A stretch of DNA of 64,000 nt from UBA4416 sp048498515 (GCA_048498515.1 JBEHXV010000013.1:62001-126000), one strand, 5' to 3'; positions 41,907-51,554 are shown, numbered from the stretch's first letter. Notes: generated by a model not told the origin, from the sequence alone. Numbers and translations: made by a program.

Positions 41907-44900
41907 TTACATTTTTATTCCAATCACCAAAACGTCGTCTACCTGCTCAAAAGGTCCCCTCCAATTGTTAAATTTTGCCTCGAGTTCTTTTTGCTGTTCC
42001 TTGCAACTGTACTCATGAATAGATAAGAGGATGTCGTGAAAGCGTTTTACCATGAATTTTTTGCCTTTATCGCCGCCAAACTGATCGGCATAGCCATCGG
42101 TAAACATATACAGGGAATCATTTTTATTGAGCTGACGTTTGTGCGTGGTGAATTTTCTTTCCGAATCGAGCTGCGCGCCGCCCACAGGGTATTTGTTCCC
42201 GTCAATTTTTTCGAACTCCCCGTCGCTGTTAATAATAATGAGGCTCCTGAAAGCGCCTGCCCATAAGCATTCCCTGGTTTCGGTATTAAGGGCCATTAAC
42301 GATACGTCCATCCCGTCGTTTGTATTGACGGCATTGCTTCCTTGTTTTAAAGCGGCCTGCACACCTTTATGCAGTTCGTTTAAAATAGCTCCGGGTTCAT
42401 AAAAACCTTTCTCCGAAACAATCTGGTTCAGTAAATTATGGCCTATCATGCTCATAAAGGCGCCCGGTACGCCATGGCCTGTACAATCAACCACAGCAAT
42501 GATCTTGTAATTATTTTTTTCTCCAAACCAGTAAAAATCGCCACTCACAATGTCTTTTGGCTGGTACAGGATAAACGCATTTTTTATTTTAGAGAAGATC
42601 ATTTGCTGTGCCGGCAAAATGGCTTCCTGAATCCGTTTGGCGTATTCGATACTGGCGGTAATGTCCCTATTTTTTTCGGCAAGCTCTTTTGTTCGCTCCG
42701 AAACCTTATTTTCAAGGATCTTGTTTTCCTTTTTAATGGAATTGGTGCGGTAGCTGATAAAGCCAAATACCATGGCGGTTATTAAAATAATGGCGGTGAT
42801 GTAAAACCAGGATGTTTTCCACCAGGGTGGAATGACCTTTATTTTTACCTCATACGGAATTTCACGCCATACGCCATCACTATTGGTGGCTTTTACCTTA
42901 AAGGTATAGGTACCGCCCGGTAACTCGGTATAGGAAATATGCCTTACATCGGAAGGGGAAGACCAGTCGTTATCATATCCTTCGAGAATGTACATGAACT
43001 TGTTCTTATCAGGCGATACGTAATCAAGGGTAATTAATTCAAACGTAAAATAATTCTCCTTGTAAGAAAGCTCAATGTATTTTTTAAACAGGATGCTGGT
43101 GTCGGTCCTTACTTCCTTACCCTGACGGCCAAAGGAATAAATGTAGGTGTTGGGTGTGATCTTGTTCTCCTTAATTTCTTTTGGATCGAAATAATTTAAA
43201 CCCGATACACCTCCTACCAGGATTTTTCCATCATGGCATAAAAAAGAAGCGCCCTGGTTAAATTCACGTGCCTGGATCCCATCCTTGGTATTGTAATTTT
43301 TAAAAGCGCTGCCGTTCTCATTCACCATGTTCGGGTTAAAGCGGGTTAAGCCAAAGTTAGTGGGCAGCCACAGGTTATTGCTTTTGTCGGGGATCACATC
43401 ATAAATGTAGCTGTTTGGCAAACCGTCTTTTTCGGAATAAACCGTAAAGAATTTTTTAGTTGGATCGAAGCGGTTAAGGCCATTGCTGGTGGCGATCCAA
43501 AAAATGCCTTTGGGGTCTTTGTAAATGTTATTAACGGCATTGGAACTGATGGAATTTTTATTTTCGAGATGCTTGTAGCTGGTTACATAAGGCTTATCGA
43601 CACTGTTAATGAAGTTTAAAACACACAAGCCACCGCCTTCTGTTCCTACCCAAATGGTATTATCTCTTGTGTTCTCAAAAATGGAATACACTTTATCGGA
43701 GGTAAGTCCCTGGCGGGTTGTATAATGCCTGATGTTTAGGTTGACCGGGTTAATGGCATATAAACCATCTTCGTAGGTGCCAACCCACACCACGTTATTG
43801 CTTCCCTGCATTATTTTGGTAACGGTACCGCCGGTATTGTTATCGGCCAGTAATTTTTTTGTGGACCGTGTTTTAGGATCGTAAATAATAATGCCCTGTC
43901 CGTAAGTTCCAATCCAAATGCGGCCGTCGCCATCTTCCATTAAACTTAAAATGGCTTTCGCGTCAAACTTATTGGTAATGGATGAAAAGTCTTTGAATTT
44001 GGAAGCCAGCTCTTCTTTATAATACAAACCTTCGGCGGTTCCTACCCAAATGCCTTTGCCTTTGGTTTCAATAACAGAGTACACAAAATCATTTACCAGG
44101 CCGTTTGCCGAATTGAGTAAAGGGAATTTGGTAGAGGAAGGAAAGTAAATGTTAATGCCTTTATCCTGGGTGCCTATCCACAGGTTCTTTTGCTTATCCG
44201 ATAATAAATAGGAAATTTTATTATCCGATAAGGAGTTCTGATCGAGCTGGTTATTGCTGTATAGGGTATAGGTTAAGGCGCGTGTATCGTATTTGGCCAA
44301 ACCACCCCAGGTGCCAATCCACAGGAAATTAGGGTCTTTATCCCTGGCAAAGGATACCACGCGGTTGTTGTAGCGCGACTCGTTGCCAAAATCAATGACA
44401 TCAACAAATTTTTTATTCTCAGGGTTAAATACCAGGATGCCTTCGTCGGAACCGCACCAAATCTTTCCTTCCACTTCGGTAATGCAGCGCATGTTCATTT
44501 TTTCGGAAACAGTGGTATTACCGCCTTTGATAAATGAACCTGAAACAGGGTAGTTGATAAGTGTTTTGGAACCGGCATCGTACTCAAACAAGCCACTGCC
44601 ATAGGATGCAACAAACACACGGTCTTTTGAATCCTTGAAAATGTATTTTAGATCGGCGGTGGTAGCCAGGTTTGAGCAGCTTATCTTCGAAAAGTTTTTG
44701 CTGGTTTTATCAAACAGGTTCAGGCCGTCTTCGGTAGCAACCAGTAATTCGTTATTATTAAGTTCGGTAATAAAGCGTACCGAATTGTTTGAAATGCGCT
44801 TGGAACCCAGCCCGGCTTTATAGTTGGTAAAAAGCTCGGTTTGTTTGTTAAATACCGACAGGCCGCCATCGTTGGTGCCAATGTACAGCAAGCCCTGGTT

Positions 44901-45191
44901 ATCTTCGAGCATGCAATTAATATCGTTGGTAGGGAGCGATGTTTTGGAGTACTGGTTTGATTTAAACACTTTCACATGATAGCCATCGAAACGGTTAAGC
45001 CCGTCTTGTGTACCAATCCATATAAAATCCTGCGAGTCCTGGTAAATGGTTTTTACGGTAACAGCCGATAGGCCATCGTCGATACTAAAACGCTTGAACT
45101 TAATGTTTTGCGACCAGGCATTGATACAGAGCGTTAAACAGATTAACGCAACAAAAAACCGTTTATGTTTTAATGTGTACCGGGTGTTCAT
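41907..45191 (-). CDS. Two-component-propeller sensor fused to SpoIIE phosphatase
   Basis: 1094 residues. Signal peptide RFFVALICLTLCINAWSQ, then a ~680-residue run of propeller blades with repeated IYQDSQDFIWIGTQDGLNRFD-like units (DNTIWVGTEGGGL, DGRIWIGTYGQG). A Y_Y_Y domain (TYTFKVKATNSDGVW) is followed by one transmembrane helix (WFYITAIILITAMVFGFIS), a coiled coil (ENKILENKVSERTKELAEK) and a PP2C/SpoIIE domain (YAKRIQEAILPA, VVDCTGHGVPGAFMSMIG, FTDGYADQFGG). The periplasmic propeller senses a ligand, and the cytoplasmic part should dephosphorylate a target, most likely SiaC. Large and intact. Confidence 0.92.
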   Translation of the reverse strand: MNTRYTLKHKRFFVALICLTLCINAWSQNIKFKRFSIDDGLSAVTVKTIYQDSQDFIWIGTQDGLNRFDGYHVKVFKSNQYSKTSLPTNDINCMLEDNQGLLYIGTNDGGLSVFNKQTELFTNYKAGLGSKRISNNSVRFITELNNNELLVATEDGLNLFDKTSKNFSKISCSNLATTADLKYIFKDSKDRVFVASYGSGLFEYDAGSKTLINYPVSGSFIKGGNTTVSEKMNMRCITEVEGKIWCGSDEGILVFNPENKKFVDVIDFGNESRYNNRVVSFARDKDPNFLWIGTWGGLAKYDTRALTYTLYSNNQLDQNSLSDNKISYLLSDKQKNLWIGTQDKGINIYFPSSTKFPLLNSANGLVNDFVYSVIETKGKGIWVGTAEGLYYKEELASKFKDFSSITNKFDAKAILSLMEDGDGRIWIGTYGQGIIIYDPKTRSTKKLLADNNTGGTVTKIMQGSNNVVWVGTYEDGLYAINPVNLNIRHYTTRQGLTSDKVYSIFENTRDNTIWVGTEGGGLCVLNFINSVDKPYVTSYKHLENKNSISSNAVNNIYKDPKGIFWIATSNGLNRFDPTKKFFTVYSEKDGLPNSYIYDVIPDKSNNLWLPTNFGLTRFNPNMVNENGSAFKNYNTKDGIQAREFNQGASFLCHDGKILVGGVSGLNYFDPKEIKENKITPNTYIYSFGRQGKEVRTDTSILFKKYIELSYKENYFTFELITLDYVSPDKNKFMYILEGYDNDWSSPSDVRHISYTELPGGTYTFKVKATNSDGVWREIPYEVKIKVIPPWWKTSWFYITAIILITAMVFGFISYRTNSIKKENKILENKVSERTKELAEKNRDITASIEYAKRIQEAILPAQQMIFSKIKNAFILYQPKDIVSGDFYWFGEKNNYKIIAVVDCTGHGVPGAFMSMIGHNLLNQIVSEKGFYEPGAILNELHKGVQAALKQGSNAVNTNDGMDVSLMALNTETRECLWAGAFRSLIIINSDGEFEKIDGNKYPVGGAQLDSERKFTTHKRQLNKNDSLYMFTDGYADQFGGDKGKKFMVKRFHDILLSIHEYSCKEQQKELEAKFNNWRGPFEQVDDVLVIGIKM

Positions 45192-45264
45192 ACAAGACTA
45201 TAAATTTACTAAAATTGTGTAAACTATAATTATTTTTTAATAACCTTGTGCAAATAATAGTGAC

Positions 45265-45945
45265 ATGAATTTAAAGAGTAAAAAGGATATCGTTTTTTTA
45301 GTGCTGGCAGGTTTTTTTATCACCAACGCCATTGTAGCCGAGCTGATAGGGGGCAAACTGGTGCAGTTTTTTGGTATCTTCACGCAAAGCATTGGCATTA
45401 TTTTGTGGCCTGTTATTTTTTTATTGACCGATCTTATTAATGAGTATTTTGGAAAAGATGGTGTTAAAAAACTAACCTACATTACCATGGCTTTAATAAG
45501 CTTTACCTTTATTTTATTAAGTATTGCGCTAAACATTAAAGCCACTTCTTTTTCGCCGGTATCGGATGAAGCATTCAGGACTGTTTTTGGGCAATCGCAA
45601 TGGATCATTGTAGGAAGCATTATTGCCTTTTTATTGTCGCAGCTGGTGGATGTGTACGTATTCTGGTTCTTTAAATCCATGACCGGCAACAAGCACATTT
45701 GGTTAAGGGCCACAGGCAGCACTATGGTAAGCCAGTTGGTTGACACCTTTGTGGTTCAGTATATTGCTTTTGTATTACCGGGCAAGTGGGCCTTTGATGA
45801 GTTTGTAAAAAATGCCTGCTGGGGTTATTCGTTTAAATTACTGGTTGCCCTGGCCCTGATCCCTATTATTTACATAGGACATTACCTGATTGGGAAATAC
45901 ATTCACAGGGAAAACGATACCTTGCTGAATGAGTTAAAGAATTAG
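45265..45945 (+). CDS. Queuosine-precursor transporter, YhhQ/VUT family
   Basis: 226 residues with about six helices. Family hallmarks are NAIVAELIGGKLVQFFG, FLLTDLINEYFGKDGVKKL with the conserved acidic residue pair, and RATGSTMVSQLVDTFVVQYIAF. The family imports 7-cyano/7-aminomethyl-7-deazaguanine or queuine. Its 3' end overlaps the convergent VanX-like gene by 12 bp. A PTPS/QueD-like gene lies close by, but that enzyme may belong to a different pterin route. Confidence 0.87.
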   Translation: MNLKSKKDIVFLVLAGFFITNAIVAELIGGKLVQFFGIFTQSIGIILWPVIFLLTDLINEYFGKDGVKKLTYITMALISFTFILLSIALNIKATSFSPVSDEAFRTVFGQSQWIIVGSIIAFLLSQLVDVYVFWFFKSMTGNKHIWLRATGSTMVSQLVDTFVVQYIAFVLPGKWAFDEFVKNACWGYSFKLLVALALIPIIYIGHYLIGKYIHRENDTLLNELKN

Positions 45946-46686
45946 TGTGTAGCGTTTAGCGGCATCGGTTTTTGAGGTAGCGTTGAAATGCCACCACTCG
46001 GAAGTAATGATTGTGAAGCCTGCTTTTAGCATACATTTGCGTAACAGTAAACGGTTAGTCAGCGCTTTTTGCGACAATTCGCCTGTTTTATAAAAATGTG
46101 CTTCTTTTTTTGGCTCGCTCAATTCTCCAAAAAAATCAAAGGGTGTTCCCATATCCAGCAGCACATCGTTAGTACCAATAATGCCAACATCTACAGCAGC
46201 CCCATAATTATGCAGCGAAATATCGTTGGGATGCGCCAGGTAATTTATTTTTTGCGCTGCGGGCATTTTCAATTCATCCCACATTTGTTTCTGGATGTGG
46301 AGCGGACGCACGGCATCAAATACAATGATGCTGTAGTTGGGGAAATTTTGCTTGAGGTAATATTGCGCGTTACTTAATTTAATGGCTACTTCGCAGGGCA
46401 AGTAACAATCTGTAAGCCCCTCGTACATGGGCTTTTTTAAAAAGTTTTGAGAAGTGGAGTAGTGCAGTGCCACCCTGATGGAGGTATCGAGCTCATGGAC
46501 ATTGATAAGCCCTTGTTTTATAAGTCCGGCTTCCAGTTGCGAGGTGTCTTTTTGCCTTGTTACCCGGTTGGAAACAGGTGCAGCGCTTTGTGTATGTTGA
46601 ATGGTATTGCCCTGAGGCTGCGGCGAACAACTCATTAAACAAAGCGTAAAGAATAAGGTGATGGTATAAAATGAAAGGTGTTTCAT
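45934..46686 (-). CDS. D-alanyl-D-alanine dipeptidase, VanX-like (M15) lipoprotein
   Basis: About 250 residues from ATG at 46686 (an upstream Met adds MLFTRSCK). Lipobox LMSC. M15D signatures: IIVFDAVRPLHIQKQMWDE, the zinc motif SLHNYGAAVDV (SxHxxGxAxD) and the C-terminal SEWWHFN. It hydrolyses D-Ala-D-Ala dipeptides for recycling or peptidoglycan turnover; lipid-anchored secretion fits cell-wall recycling better than vancomycin resistance, and no van genes are near. Overlaps the transporter gene's 3' end. Confidence 0.9.
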   Translation of the reverse strand: MKHLSFYTITLFFTLCLMSCSPQPQGNTIQHTQSAAPVSNRVTRQKDTSQLEAGLIKQGLINVHELDTSIRVALHYSTSQNFLKKPMYEGLTDCYLPCEVAIKLSNAQYYLKQNFPNYSIIVFDAVRPLHIQKQMWDELKMPAAQKINYLAHPNDISLHNYGAAVDVGIIGTNDVLLDMGTPFDFFGELSEPKKEAHFYKTGELSQKALTNRLLLRKCMLKAGFTIITSEWWHFNATSKTDAAKRYTLIL

Positions 46687-46687
46687 T

Positions 46688-47098
46688 TTACATGACCGGG
46701 TAAACAACAAAATTGCGTGGTGTTTCGTAAAGTGTAATTTCCAGGTCGAATTTAGAATCTATTTTTTTTCGGAGCAATTCATAGATCACCCGGGCAATGT
46801 TTTCGGCGGTTGGGTTCAGGTCTTTAAACTCAACCGTATCCAGGTTAAGGTTCTTGTGATCAAAACGTTCTATGATCTCCTCTTTAATCATATCGTTCAA
46901 TAATTTAAGGTCAAATACATAACCAGTTTGCTGGTCCACTTCACCTACCAGTTTTACAATAAGATCGTAGTTATGCCCATGGTAGTTGGGGTTGTTGCAT
47001 AGCCCAAATACCTCGCGGTTTGTTTTATCATCAAACAAGGGATTGTGCAATCGGTGCGCGGAGTTAAAATTGGTTTTTCTAAATACAGCTGTTCTCAT
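46688..47098 (-). CDS. 6-pyruvoyl/6-carboxy-tetrahydropterin synthase family (PTPS/QueD)
   Basis: 136 residues. Zinc ligands and catalytic residues: FNSAHRLHNP, then LCNNPNYHGHNYD (Cys followed by five residues and HGH) and a final ITLYETPRNFVVYP with the conserved Glu. The Cys-x5-HGH spacing matches the 6-pyruvoyl-tetrahydropterin synthase subgroup as I recall it, whereas classical QueD has Cys-x3-HGH. So tetrahydrobiopterin-like synthesis is as likely as queuosine synthesis. It is 1 bp from the VanX-like gene and preceded by a dispersed palindromic element. Confidence 0.88.
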   Translation of the reverse strand: MRTAVFRKTNFNSAHRLHNPLFDDKTNREVFGLCNNPNYHGHNYDLIVKLVGEVDQQTGYVFDLKLLNDMIKEEIIERFDHKNLNLDTVEFKDLNPTAENIARVIYELLRKKIDSKFDLEITLYETPRNFVVYPVM

Positions 47099-47100
47099 TA

Positions 47101-47191
47101 AATGATTACGAATTTAAATACGAATATACGAATCTATACTTTAGTATTGATACAACACCGATTCGTATATTCGTAGTAATTCGTAATCATT
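47101..47191. repeat. Palindromic GATTACGAATT element, copy 1
   Basis: Left arm 47101-47134 (AATGATTACGAATTTAAATA...) and right arm 47160-47191 are near-perfect inverted repeats sharing TACGAATATACGAATC. The loop is 25 nt. It fills the whole space between the start of the PTPS gene and the stop of the TPR gene, and supplies part of that stop. A second copy lies at 63567-63669. Confidence 0.85.
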
Positions 47192-48242
47192 ACTTGCAAT
47201 AGGTATCGAGCAACTTAATTGCCATATCGTCTCCCAGGCTATCTGCTTTATTAAGGTCCTCGCAGGCTCCACGTTTGTCTTTGCTGGCAAACTTTACGGC
47301 CGCACGGTTCACGTAAGCCCCCGCGTAATCAAATTTAAGTTTTATGGCATAATCAAAATCTTTCAGGGCTTCTACAAACTGCCGGCTTTCGCCTTTGGCT
47401 ACACCGCGGTAATTGTAACTCACCGGGTTTTTAGGGTTTAATTTAATGGCGGCGTCAAAATCGGCAATGGCGCCGCTATTGTCTTTTGTTTCAATTCTGT
47501 TGGCACCTCTTGAGATGAGTGCACCTTCTTCATCGGGATACGCTTCGAGGTAGACATTCCAGTCGGTAATGGCATTTTTATAATCACCTACTTCAAACCT
47601 GGCCTTTGCCCTGGCTTTGTAAGCTTCATATACCGGTTTATCGGCAGCCATTAACTTCATGCCTTCTGTAATTTCCTTAATGGAATAATTGTAATCCTTC
47701 ATGGCAAAACGGATGTCGCCTTTCAGGAACATCACTTCCATGTACTTCGGTTTTATGTCGAGAGCCCTGGCGCAGGCATCCAAGGCGGGTTTGTAGCTTT
47801 TGCCTTCATACATGAGTTTGGCCTGGTAATAGTATAAATCGGCATCGTCGCTTTCCAGTTTCAGGGCCGAGTCGATCATGGCTTTGGCTTCTTTGTAGCG
47901 CTTGGTTTCATAAAACAGGATGCTCAGCATTTTTTCCGACTCAAAATTATCGGGTGTTATTTTTAAGGCGGCCTGCAGGTCTTTTTCGGCGCCTTTATAA
48001 TCTTCCATTTTCATTTTGGCAAAAGCCATTTTGTTCCAGGCTTCGGTATAGTCGGGTTTTATTTTAATGGCCTTTTTTAAAATAACAATGGCTTCCTTAT
48101 GTTTTGCGGAGTCAATGAGCTTTGAAGCGGCTTTGTATAGTTCGGCTTCCGACTCTCCTTTTTTTGTTTTTGCCGTGTCTTTTTGGGCAACTACAGAAAT
48201 ACTACAAAAGCAGATGACTATTGCCCAAAAAAGTCTGTACAT
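47190..48242 (-). CDS. Exported TPR protein
   Basis: 350 residues with a signal peptide (LFWAIVICFCSISVVAQ). About eight TPR units, for example AWNKMAFAKMKMEDYKGAEKDL, KGDIRFAMKDYNYSIKEIT and YNYRGVAKGESRQFVEALKDF, with the canonical W-L-G-Y-A-F-A-P pattern. Protein-protein scaffold in the periplasm or outer membrane, partner unknown. Divergent from the SPFH gene. Confidence 0.87.
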   Translation of the reverse strand: MYRLFWAIVICFCSISVVAQKDTAKTKKGESEAELYKAASKLIDSAKHKEAIVILKKAIKIKPDYTEAWNKMAFAKMKMEDYKGAEKDLQAALKITPDNFESEKMLSILFYETKRYKEAKAMIDSALKLESDDADLYYYQAKLMYEGKSYKPALDACARALDIKPKYMEVMFLKGDIRFAMKDYNYSIKEITEGMKLMAADKPVYEAYKARAKARFEVGDYKNAITDWNVYLEAYPDEEGALISRGANRIETKDNSGAIADFDAAIKLNPKNPVSYNYRGVAKGESRQFVEALKDFDYAIKLKFDYAGAYVNRAAVKFASKDKRGACEDLNKADSLGDDMAIKLLDTYCK

Positions 48243-48312
48243 ACTACCCGCTTTTATTTTGTTTTTAAGAATGGATGATTAAATTTACACAAACAATTTA
48301 TAAAATAAAATT

Positions 48313-49239
48313 ATGATACTTACTATTATCCTTCTTGTATTAGCATTTTTTATCTTCCTGATGTCGTTTGTAACGGTGCAACAAGGCACAGTGGCCGTAA
48401 TTACCGTATTTGGTAAATACCGCAGGATCTTAACTCCGGGCCTGAGCTTGAAAATACCGGTTATTGAAAAGGTGTATAAAAAAATATCCATCCAGAACCG
48501 GAGCGCTGAGCTGGGCTTCCAGGCAGTTACCATTGACCAGGCAAATGTGAATTTTACAGCCATGTTGTTATACGCCGTGGTGAACCAGCAGGAAGAGTCC
48601 ATTAAAAATGTGGCTTTTAAATTTGTGGATGATAAGAACCTGATGCAGGCTTTGGTACGTTCCATCGAAGGTTCGGTAAGAGCTTTTGTGGCTACCAAAA
48701 AACAATCGGAAGTATTATCCTTAAGAAGGGACATTGTAGAAGCGGTAAAAGAGCAACTGGATGTGATGTTGGAAGAGTGGGGATACCACCTCATCGACCT
48801 TCAGCTCAATGATATTACTTTTGATGAAGAGGTGATGCGTTCGATGGCAAAAGTAGTGGCCAGTAACAATTTAAAAGCCGCTGCCGAGAATGAAGGACAG
48901 GCTTTATTGATTACCCGCACAAAAGCCGCCGAAGCGGAAGGTAATTTTATTAAGATCTCGGCACAGGCCGAAAAGGAAGCCGCGCAGTTAAAAGGTGAGG
49001 GTATTGCCTTGTTCAGGCAGGAAGTGGCCAAAGGTATGGCCGGTGCCGCCAGGGAAATGGAAGATGCCAAGCTGGATTCTTCCTTAATATTGTTTAGCAT
49101 GTGGACAGAAGCAGTTAAGAATTTTGCACAGGATGGCAAAGGAAATGTTATTTTCCTGGATGGTAGCGTGGAGGGCATGGATAAAACCATGAAGCAGATG
49201 ATGGCACTTCATCAAAAAGAGTTAAACGAGAAGAAATAA
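48313..49239 (+). CDS. SPFH/Band 7 (slipin-like) membrane protein
   Basis: 308 residues. One N-terminal hydrophobic helix (ILTIILLVLAFFIFLMSFV) anchors it, followed by the SPFH domain (TVQQGTVAVITVFGKYRRILTPGLSLKIP), the prohibitin-like FKFVDDKNLMQALVRSIEGSVRAFV, and a helical C-terminal part rich in Ala/Glu (KAAEAEGNFIKISAQAEKEAAQL). It forms oligomeric membrane microdomain assemblies. No NfeD partner gene adjoins it. Confidence 0.9.
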   Translation: MILTIILLVLAFFIFLMSFVTVQQGTVAVITVFGKYRRILTPGLSLKIPVIEKVYKKISIQNRSAELGFQAVTIDQANVNFTAMLLYAVVNQQEESIKNVAFKFVDDKNLMQALVRSIEGSVRAFVATKKQSEVLSLRRDIVEAVKEQLDVMLEEWGYHLIDLQLNDITFDEEVMRSMAKVVASNNLKAAAENEGQALLITRTKAAEAEGNFIKISAQAEKEAAQLKGEGIALFRQEVAKGMAGAAREMEDAKLDSSLILFSMWTEAVKNFAQDGKGNVIFLDGSVEGMDKTMKQMMALHQKELNEKK

Positions 49240-49349
49240 TAGATCAAGGACTTAAATTTGACGGTTAACGGACTTGATTTTTAGGATTAATTCCCGTAGC
49301 TTTAATAAATTGAAAAAATACAACGAAGACAAACACAAACACAGATAAC

Positions 49350-51554
49350 ATGAAAAAACAATTATTCACTGCACTGGGCCTTTTTTGCTTGATTACAAGC
49401 ACGATAGCCCAGGAAGAAAAACCGGCCAACCTTCGCCATCCATGTAACACTTTTGAAGCTATGGAAGAAGGATTTAAGGCTAATCCTGCTTTGAGGGCTC
49501 AATTTGAAGCGTCGCAGGTTCAATTTGAAGCAGATTACCAACAGGCTTTACAAAAACAAAAAACTTCCAAAACAGCCGCTACCACCTATACTATTCCAAT
49601 TGTATTCCATGTCATGGGGCCTTTAAATATTACCGATCAGGTGTTTGAGAACCTGGTGGGCTATTTCAACAGGGATTATGCCCAGGAGGGATCGGATACC
49701 AATACTATTAATTCTGCTTTCAAAAACCTGTTAATGGATACCGACATTCGCTTTGCTTTGGCTAAGCGCGACCCTAACGGGAATTGCACAAACGGGATCA
49801 TCCGTCACAACTCCGATAATATTTACTGGAGCCAGTCGAGCCCGGCTTACAACTATTCGGGAACAGGAACTAACCGCTGGCCGGTGAACAAATACCTGAA
49901 TATTTACATTGTGGAGTGTATTTCAAGCGCTACTTATTCCTGTCCTGTTACAACAGGAGCATACATTGGCGGTTATACCTACCTGCCAGGCTCTACGCCA
50001 TACACCTCAAATGGTAACATGGGCGACGCTATTGTATTATTAAGAAATCAGTTGGCACAGGTAGACCCTATGGATTCAAGAACCATCAGCCATGAGATTG
50101 GCCACTGGCTGAACCTTTACCATACATTTGGCTCATCCAACAACCCTTCTTTTACCTCATCGTCTTCTTCCGGCCCGTCTTCATGCAGTTCTGACCAGGT
50201 GAGCGATACGCCTCCAACCGGTGGTTACTTCTCTTTCTGTCCTTCGGCGGCAACTTATACAAGAGATTGCTCAAGCCCTCCGAACTATGAGAACATTATG
50301 GATTATGCTTCATGCCCTAAAATGTTCACTGCCGGACAGGTAACACGCATGAGAACTGCTTTAACCAGCGGAACCGGCGGAAGGAACAATTTATGGACAG
50401 CGGCCAATTACCTGGCTACGGGTATTGACCCAGGTTATACCTGTACTCCTGTAGCTGATTTTACGGCTAATAAAGTTAAAAACTGCGCCGGTAATACCTT
50501 TACATTTACCAGTACCAGCCAAACAGGCTCCACGGGAGGTACTCTTTCTTGGTCTTTCCCTGGCGGTACACCATCAGTATCCTCAGCTACGCAGCAGGCA
50601 GTAACCTATTCGGCTCCGGGTACCTATACTGTTACCCTGGTAGCTACAAATCCAAATGGTACTGATACCGAAACCAAAACATCATATATTACGGTGGTTA
50701 ATGGTGCCGGGGGACAAACAGTTCCTTACCTGATCGATTTTGAAGGGACAGGTTTACCATCCAATGTCACTGTAGTTAATAATAACGGTGGCTCTGTAAC
50801 ATGGGTTCAAAATACGGCAACAGGTGGTAATTCAACCGCTAAGTCTATTTACATCAATGGTGCTTCGTCTTCTTCAACAGCAGGCCATATCGATTGGTTT
50901 GAAACACCAACATATGATTTTACATCAACTTCAGGCATCAGCATGTCGTGGTATTATGCCTATGCTAAAAAAGTAGCTGCCCAGGTTGATTCAATCAAAG
51001 TTCAATACAGTATTGATTGCGGCGGCAGCTGGTCAAATGTACTTGGAGTTCCAACAGCCAACACAATGGCTACGGCTTCGGGCGGAACACAGAGTACTTC
51101 ATTTGTTCCTACAGCGGCCCAATGGAAACAAACGGTTATTTCAAGCGCTTTGTTAACAGCTATTGCTAACAAGCCAAGTGTTAAGTTCCGTTTTTACTTC
51201 AGGAGCGATGCTACTCACTCGGGTTCAAATAACATCTACATCGATCAGATCAATATTACCGGTAACATTGCCACTTCCATCAGTGATCTTGAAAAATCGC
51301 TGGGCTTACTGGTGTATCCAAACCCTACAAACGGAGGCGCTACTATTGACATGAACCTTGCTGATAATGAAACCGTGAAAATAAGTGTTGTTGACCTGGT
51401 TGGAAGGGTATTGGAAGAAACAACCAAAACAGCTACCAATGCAGGAAATGTAACTTATACTGTAAACAAAAACGGCTCGTTTGCCAAAGGCGTTTACATT
51501 ATTAATGTGGATGTGAACAACCAACGTGTTTCTAAAAAACTCATCATTGAATAA
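49350..51554 (+). CDS. Secreted M43 metalloprotease with PKD and T9SS type A domains
   Basis: 734 residues. Signal peptide LFTALGLFCLITSTIAQ, then an M43 (pappalysin-like) catalytic domain with HEIGHWLNLYH (residues 248-258) and the Met-turn ENIMDYASC. A PKD domain follows (PVADFTANKVKNCAGNTF to TYTVTLVATNPNG), then a ~200-residue beta domain with WYYAYAKKVAAQVDSIKVQ, and a type A sorting domain (LLVYPNPTNGGATIDM, ISVVDLVGRVLEE, KGVYIINVDV, KKLIIE). Cell-surface or secreted protease for nutrition or matrix. A terminator follows, separating it from the TonB receptor gene. Confidence 0.92.
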   Translation: MKKQLFTALGLFCLITSTIAQEEKPANLRHPCNTFEAMEEGFKANPALRAQFEASQVQFEADYQQALQKQKTSKTAATTYTIPIVFHVMGPLNITDQVFENLVGYFNRDYAQEGSDTNTINSAFKNLLMDTDIRFALAKRDPNGNCTNGIIRHNSDNIYWSQSSPAYNYSGTGTNRWPVNKYLNIYIVECISSATYSCPVTTGAYIGGYTYLPGSTPYTSNGNMGDAIVLLRNQLAQVDPMDSRTISHEIGHWLNLYHTFGSSNNPSFTSSSSSGPSSCSSDQVSDTPPTGGYFSFCPSAATYTRDCSSPPNYENIMDYASCPKMFTAGQVTRMRTALTSGTGGRNNLWTAANYLATGIDPGYTCTPVADFTANKVKNCAGNTFTFTSTSQTGSTGGTLSWSFPGGTPSVSSATQQAVTYSAPGTYTVTLVATNPNGTDTETKTSYITVVNGAGGQTVPYLIDFEGTGLPSNVTVVNNNGGSVTWVQNTATGGNSTAKSIYINGASSSSTAGHIDWFETPTYDFTSTSGISMSWYYAYAKKVAAQVDSIKVQYSIDCGGSWSNVLGVPTANTMATASGGTQSTSFVPTAAQWKQTVISSALLTAIANKPSVKFRFYFRSDATHSGSNNIYIDQINITGNIATSISDLEKSLGLLVYPNPTNGGATIDMNLADNETVKISVVDLVGRVLEETTKTATNAGNVTYTVNKNGSFAKGVYIINVDVNNQRVSKKLIIE

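Noticed and set aside
45934..46686. VanX as evidence for vancomycin resistance
   Set aside because: It is a lipoprotein with no vanH, vanA or vanRS neighbours; D-Ala-D-Ala recycling is the simpler reading.
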